Part shown: positions 6,413 through 8,969 of the stretch, piece after piece
How the letters are laid out: each line of letters opens with the position of its first letter
How positions within the stretch are numbered: position 1 is the first letter of the stretch
Origin: Clostridiales bacterium
GTDB lineage: Bacteria; Bacillota; Clostridia; Christensenellales; Aristaeellaceae
Direction: 5' to 3'
Assembly: GCA_012512355.1 (NCBI GenBank)
Contig: JAAZEI010000088.1
Span: 1 to 8,969, forward strand
DNA: 8,969 nt
Program-made: the position numbers and the translations under genes
The notes under the pieces: generated by a model
Database searches by the model: none
Seen by the model: only the letters and a program-made list of their open reading frames with translations
Told to the model about the DNA's origin: nothing

Positions 6413-6984
6413 TCAGACGGGCTGCATAGCGCCTGCAAAAGCCAGCCCAGCCAATACGCCCTTGGCCATCAGGCTCAAAATAATATACCCCCGTTCACCA
6501 TACAGGTAGTCCTGACATTTACCTACCGTTTTGTACTGCAGTATCATGTTGATGGGGAAGAGATTAAAGAAAATGAAATAGGAGCCGAAGATAGAAAACA
6601 CAAACCACGGCACCTGCGACAGGTCGGAGTTGCCAAAGACATACATGAACACCACAACCCAGCGAACAAGACCTGCAAATGTACCAAACCAGAAAGATAT
6701 CAAGCTTGTCTCACACCTGTTTTGATTGAGTTTTCCCTTCAATAAGCCAAAGAGGTTCATGCTGGCATTCTGAGCAAACAAAAGAATGAGAGCGCCGATA
6801 TCACACATGCCCAGCAGCATTGCAATTAGCACCATCATGATCGATGAGCTCAGGTCATATTCATATCAACGAAAAGGATGATATGATTGCTAAGTCCTCG
6901 GTTATAGATGTCATTGGTACCGGGGGCTGCAATAATAATCAGGTTGAATCTTCGCAAAGACTTGAAGGTAGTTTTTTTCTCCAT
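6413..6984 (-). pseudogene. Heliorhodopsin pseudogene (TM1-TM2 lost, frameshift and stop)
   Basis: Remnant of a heliorhodopsin, a seven-helix retinal protein with inverted membrane topology and a probable light-sensory role. The original start is ATG 6982-6984, with AAGGAG 8 nt upstream. The first frame encodes M-E-K-K-T-T-F-K-S-L-R-R-F-N-L-I, matching family N-termini, then jumps straight to I-A-A-P-G-T...Y-N-R-G-L-S-N-H-I, the loop before TM3. About 60 residues (TM1 and most of TM2) are missing. A one-base loss near 6877-6880 shifts the frame, and TGA at 6866-6868 stands where R-W-x-E-Y has Trp. From Y-E-Y-D-L-S-S-S-I-M-M onward (6865 down to the TGA stop at 6413) the reading is continuous and family-like: G-x-N/Q-N-A-S-M-N-L-F-G, F-F-N-L-F, N-M-I-L-Q-Y-K-x-V-G, then Y-L-Y-G-E-R-G-Y-I-I-L-S-L-M-A-K. 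That Lys, residue 126 counted from ATG 6838, is the retinal Schiff-base lysine. The 141-aa tail from 6838 has no ribosome binding site. Family identity is from recalled motifs, not a search. Confidence 0.82.
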
Positions 6985-7004
6985 AGCTATTTCTCCTTCA
7001 AAAT

Positions 7005-7037
7005 TTTAAGAAAAGAACCGTGCAATCACACGATTCT
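7005..7037 (-). terminator. Rho-independent terminator after the hemerythrin gene
   Basis: On the minus strand AGAATCGTG (7037-7029) pairs with CACGGTTCT (7022-7014) over 9 bp with one T-G wobble and a 6-nt loop. TTTTCTT follows immediately. It begins about 29 bp past the hemerythrin stop codon and ends about 20 bp before the heliorhodopsin remnant's start, so the remnant would receive only read-through transcripts from this gene. Confidence 0.75.
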
Positions 7038-7065
7038 CTTTCCCAATCTCAATCAATTCGAAGAT

Positions 7066-7521
7066 TCACTTAGCCGACTCCTCTTTTTTCTCAAAAGGTC
7101 CGTATTTTTGAGCCAATTCATCCTTGGTCAGCACTTTCTTGGCTTGTTTGAACAATTCTTTCTCTTCTTCATCCATGTGATGAGTTAAGACTTCCTTAAG
7201 TACAGCAAACTTGGCATCCCAAGTTTCATTGTCAACAGAAGTTCTATCCAGCAAGCTCATTTGATAGGTGCTCAAATTATGCTCTTCAATCATTTCGCGA
7301 ACAATTTCCTGTCCATCTTCATCAGATTTTGATTTCACATCCGGGAATACCACTGCTTCTTCGGCTTTGTGATGAGCTGAAACATCCATTTTTAAGGTTT
7401 CGAATATTGACTTCTTTGAACTGCCCGAAGCTTCTTCAATCTGCTTGATGAGGTCTCTGAACTTTTCATGTTCCTTTTTAATTTGTTCTAAGACATCAGT
7501 CTTCTTATCAAAGATATCCAT
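7066..7521 (-). CDS. Hemerythrin (HHE) domain protein
   Basis: A 151-aa cytoplasmic four-helix-bundle protein expected to hold a non-heme di-iron centre that binds oxygen or helps with iron, nitric oxide or peroxide handling. Likely iron ligands are visible in the expected order: His18 (K-E-H-E-K-F), His50 and Glu54 (A-H-H-K-A-E-E-A-V-V-F-P), His81 (E-E-H-N), and His115 with Glu119 (T-H-H-M-D-E-E-E-K-E-L-F). The tail after about 130 is charged and lysine-rich. No signal peptide, membrane segment or fused domain is seen, so it is a stand-alone HHE protein. The ATG at 7519-7521 has only a weak purine-rich site (AAAGAAGATAAAGA) upstream. It is transcribed toward the heliorhodopsin remnant but has its own terminator. 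Oxygen-related function is inferred from the family. Confidence 0.9.
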   Translation of the reverse strand: MDIFDKKTDVLEQIKKEHEKFRDLIKQIEEASGSSKKSIFETLKMDVSAHHKAEEAVVFPDVKSKSDEDGQEIVREMIEEHNLSTYQMSLLDRTSVDNETWDAKFAVLKEVLTHHMDEEEKELFKQAKKVLTKDELAQKYGPFEKKEESAK

Positions 7522-7577
7522 TCTTTATCTTCTTTATCATTTCAAAATTATCAGAGATTCCCTATCTCCTGATATTC

Positions 7578-7609
7578 TTTTATACCCATAATTGTCCCTA
7601 AATACACAA
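7578..7609 (-). promoter_or_regulatory. Candidate promoter of the hemerythrin gene
   Basis: On the minus strand TTGTGT (7609-7604) is followed after 19 bp by TATAAA (7584-7579), giving a leader of about 50 nt. The spacing is long. The -10 is embedded in GGGTATAAAA, close to the GGGTATAATAAA found twice between osmF and the hydrolase gene. The proposal is weak on its own. Confidence 0.3.
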
Positions 7610-7784
7610 GTATGCATTTTTTGTTGTGTCGTCAAAATTTGCCTTCTAGGATTGATGTGATTAATCTCTCGCAGTATACAGCCGCATGATCAATAAAAAA
7701 CAGAGAGCACGATAAAGTTGATGTTTTAGATGATGTTTTACAAAGGCGTCACGATGTTTTTTTTTTGATTTTAGTATTATTATA
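7610..7784. other. AT-rich non-coding spacer
   Basis: No credible gene lies here. It contains three copies of GATGTTTT (7720-7727, 7732-7739 and 7753-7760), the last running into ten T residues (7757-7766) just before the hppA promoter. A 61-codon minus-strand reading (7661-7846) is judged spurious. The rest shows no clear signal. Confidence 0.5.
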
Positions 7785-7813
7785 TTGATATTGGTTCGAA
7801 AATAATATAGGAT
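7785..7813 (+). promoter_or_regulatory. Sigma70-type promoter for hppA
   Basis: TTGATA (7785-7790, five of six to the -35 consensus) is followed after exactly 17 bp by TAGGAT (7808-7813, four of six to the -10 consensus). The region upstream is AT-rich, including a T10 tract at 7757-7766. Transcription from about 7820 would give an untranslated leader of roughly 270 nt before the hppA start. Confidence 0.5.
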
Positions 7814-7857
7814 ATCATAAGATCGGGTGTATGTGGTTTTTCTCACTTATCTATATT

Positions 7858-8085
7858 GGCATGAGGTGAGCTTTAATCTCCAGCCCCGGTGAGGTCACTC
7901 ATGCGGGGTGTACATTTATGCTTAGCGATCCCTTGGCCACCGCGCATTTAGAGCCGTCAGATTGAAAAATCGATATCTTCGCGATTGATCTCATTTAGCC
8001 GCCAGCACAGGCGGGTTCTGTTTCCCCGTCTTAGGGCGGACTAGGATAAACCTTATATCATTCGAGGGTCGAAAACGGCCATGAA
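7858..8085 (+). promoter_or_regulatory. Structured 5' leader of hppA, possible cis-regulatory RNA
   Basis: A GC-richer stretch inside an AT-rich intergenic region, with several stems that cannot all form together. GCATGAG (7859-7865) pairs with CTCATGC (7898-7904), extended by GTGA/TCAC with one bulge. A competing hairpin joins CCCCG-GTGAG to CTCAT-CGGGG (7884-7908, GTCA tetraloop, one bulge). AATCG (7968-7972) pairs with CGATT. Near the gene, CCGCC (7999-8003) pairs with GGCGG (8010-8014), and CCGTC (8026-8030) with GGCGG (8035-8039). The partners can also be swapped. No run of T follows, so control would act on translation or RNA stability rather than by intrinsic termination. I could not match it to a riboswitch class I know, so its function is unknown. 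Confidence 0.4.
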
Positions 8086-8094
8086 AGGAACACC

Positions 8095-8969
8095 ATGAGC
8101 ATCATTATTCTGCTGGTTCTCTTCTCCTCCATATTGGCTTTGTCTTTTGCAGCTTTCAATTACATATCCATGAAAAAGCTGTCAGAGGGCAATGAGGAAA
8201 TGCGTGAAATCGCCAGCGCAATCCGGGTAGGCTCCAATGCCTTCATCAACTATGAGTACAAAATTATGTATATCACTGTTGCCGTGGTGGCGGTTGTTTT
8301 GGCGATTATAACAACCTGGCATGCATCCGTGGCGCTGGTCATTGGGTCCATCATGTCCGGCCTTGCAGGTTATGTTGGCATGAAAGCAGCAACTTATGCC
8401 AATGTCCGTGTCTCACAGCGCGCTCTGGAAACACGCAGCATCGGCGAAACTGTCAAGGTTGCTTACCAAGGTGGCTCTGTCATGGGACTTTCCGTCGGCG
8501 GTTTTGCGCTGCTGGGCTTGTTCATTGTTTATTATATATTTGGTGTTCGCATGGGACAGGCCGTAGAGACAGAAAAAACCTTCGTCAACCTCATTGGCCT
8601 GACCTTCAACCCTTTTACGATGACACTATCCGGTTATGCCCTTGGCTGCTCAATGGTAGCTATGTTCAATCGCGTAGGCGGCGGCATCTACACAAAAGCT
8701 GCAGATATGGGTGCTGATCTGGTCGGTAAGACCGAAGCGCACATTCCCGAGGATGATGCCCGCAACCCCGCCACCATCGCAGATAACGTCGGCGACAACG
8801 TTGGTGATATTGCCGGGCTTGGCTCTGACTTGCTTGAAAGCTACATTGGTGCTGTCGCTGCAGGCATCATATTGGCCTATCATATGTTTTCAAAATCAGT
8901 TGCAGAGGGTACCGGCATGACAGCTGAGCTGCTCAATCGCCTGGTGATATTCCCCATGATTTTTGTGGC
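8095..8969 (+). CDS. hppA: Membrane-bound ion-pumping pyrophosphatase (partial, 3' end outside window)
   Basis: N-terminal 291 residues of a membrane pyrophosphatase, which hydrolyses pyrophosphate at the cytoplasmic face and pumps Na+ and/or H+ out. Family members are about 650-750 aa with about 16 helices, so less than half is present. Membrane segments lie near 2-24, 57-75, 77-97, 127-148 and 175-195. The pyrophosphate and Mg2+ site is well conserved: G-I-Y-T-K-A-A-D with Lys201, GADLVGK at 206-212, E-D-D (219-221) with R-N-P, then D-N-V-G-D-N-V-G-D giving Asp230, Asp234 and Asp238. The residue that separates K+-dependent from K+-independent pumps lies beyond the window, so Na+ versus H+ transport cannot be decided. 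The ATG at 8095 has AAAGGAA (8084-8090) just upstream. It is preceded by a long structured leader with its own promoter and reads away from the hemerythrin gene. Confidence 0.93.
   Translation, partial: MSIIILLVLFSSILALSFAAFNYISMKKLSEGNEEMREIASAIRVGSNAFINYEYKIMYITVAVVAVVLAIITTWHASVALVIGSIMSGLAGYVGMKAATYANVRVSQRALETRSIGETVKVAYQGGSVMGLSVGGFALLGLFIVYYIFGVRMGQAVETEKTFVNLIGLTFNPFTMTLSGYALGCSMVAMFNRVGGGIYTKAADMGADLVGKTEAHIPEDDARNPATIADNVGDNVGDIAGLGSDLLESYIGAVAAGIILAYHMFSKSVAEGTGMTAELLNRLVIFPMIFV

Noticed and set aside
6413..6838. Stand-alone 141-aa four-helix membrane protein
   Set aside because: In-frame homology continues upstream of its first ATG (Y-E-Y-D-L-S-S-S-I), and there is no ribosome binding site. 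It is better explained as the tail of the broken heliorhodopsin.
6844..7188. 114-codon plus-strand reading opposite the hemerythrin and heliorhodopsin region
   Set aside because: It runs antisense to a clear HHE gene and to the heliorhodopsin N-terminus, with a phenylalanine-rich translation that mirrors the lysine/glutamate-rich gene on the other strand.
7661..7846. 61-codon minus-strand reading between hemerythrin and hppA
   Set aside because: No ribosome binding site, low-complexity composition (many Tyr, Lys, Ile from AT-rich DNA) and overlap with the hppA promoter.
7858..8085. Known riboswitch classes (M-box, GEMM, ydaO, cobalamin, lysine, fluoride, T-box) for the hppA leader
   Set aside because: An AGGTGAG near 7864 and a GCACAGG near 8004 recall M-box and GEMM fragments, but the remaining conserved blocks of each class are missing.
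8081..8098. Five-codon leader peptide M-K-G-T-P whose TGA overlaps the hppA ATG
   Set aside because: No ribosome binding site of its own, and its body is the Shine-Dalgarno region of hppA; most likely chance.

Overview
The window looks like bacterial chromosome, probably from a Gram-positive (monoderm) lineage, perhaps Clostridia. Evidence for this is the strong AGGAG-type ribosome binding sites, a membrane pyrophosphatase of the bacterial type, and the remains of a heliorhodopsin, a family largely confined to archaea, microbial eukaryotes and monoderm bacteria. The assignment is inference. One counter-hint is that the transporter's binding protein has an ordinary signal peptide without a lipobox cysteine. 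Coding density is high, and no mobile elements, tRNAs, rRNAs or CRISPR arrays are visible.

Layout, left to right. Positions 159-1275 (minus) hold two overlapping genes: a DUF488 protein followed by a cysteine-free uracil-DNA glycosylase-family protein. Positions 1415-5297 (minus) hold a complete four-gene ABC importer in the order binding protein, long permease, ATPase, short permease. This matches the osmF(yehZ)-yehY-yehX-yehW operon of E. coli, a betaine-type osmoprotectant importer. A 249-bp divergent promoter region (5298-5546) separates it from a plus-strand membrane-anchored alpha/beta hydrolase (5547-6284). That region carries an exact 13-bp inverted repeat whose two arms each contain a perfect TATAAT. 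A bidirectional terminator (6361-6393) lies between the hydrolase and the converging heliorhodopsin remnant.

Positions 6413-6984 (minus) are the main discovery: a heliorhodopsin gene in decay. Its ribosome binding site and first 14 or so codons are intact. Most of TM1-TM2 appears deleted, a single-base frameshift follows, and a TGA replaces the codon for the conserved Trp of the R-W-x-E-Y motif. TM3-TM7, including the retinal-binding lysine, remain readable. Upstream on the same strand, separated by its own terminator, is an HHE hemerythrin (7066-7521).

Positions 7522-8094 are non-coding. They hold a candidate hemerythrin promoter, a well-formed sigma70-type promoter for the next gene, and a leader of roughly 270 nt with several strong, mutually exclusive stems. 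The window ends inside hppA, a membrane-bound ion-pumping pyrophosphatase (8095 to beyond the edge). The intact genes suit a cell that manages osmotic and ionic stress and occasional oxygen, but only the transporter genes form a clearly linked functional unit.
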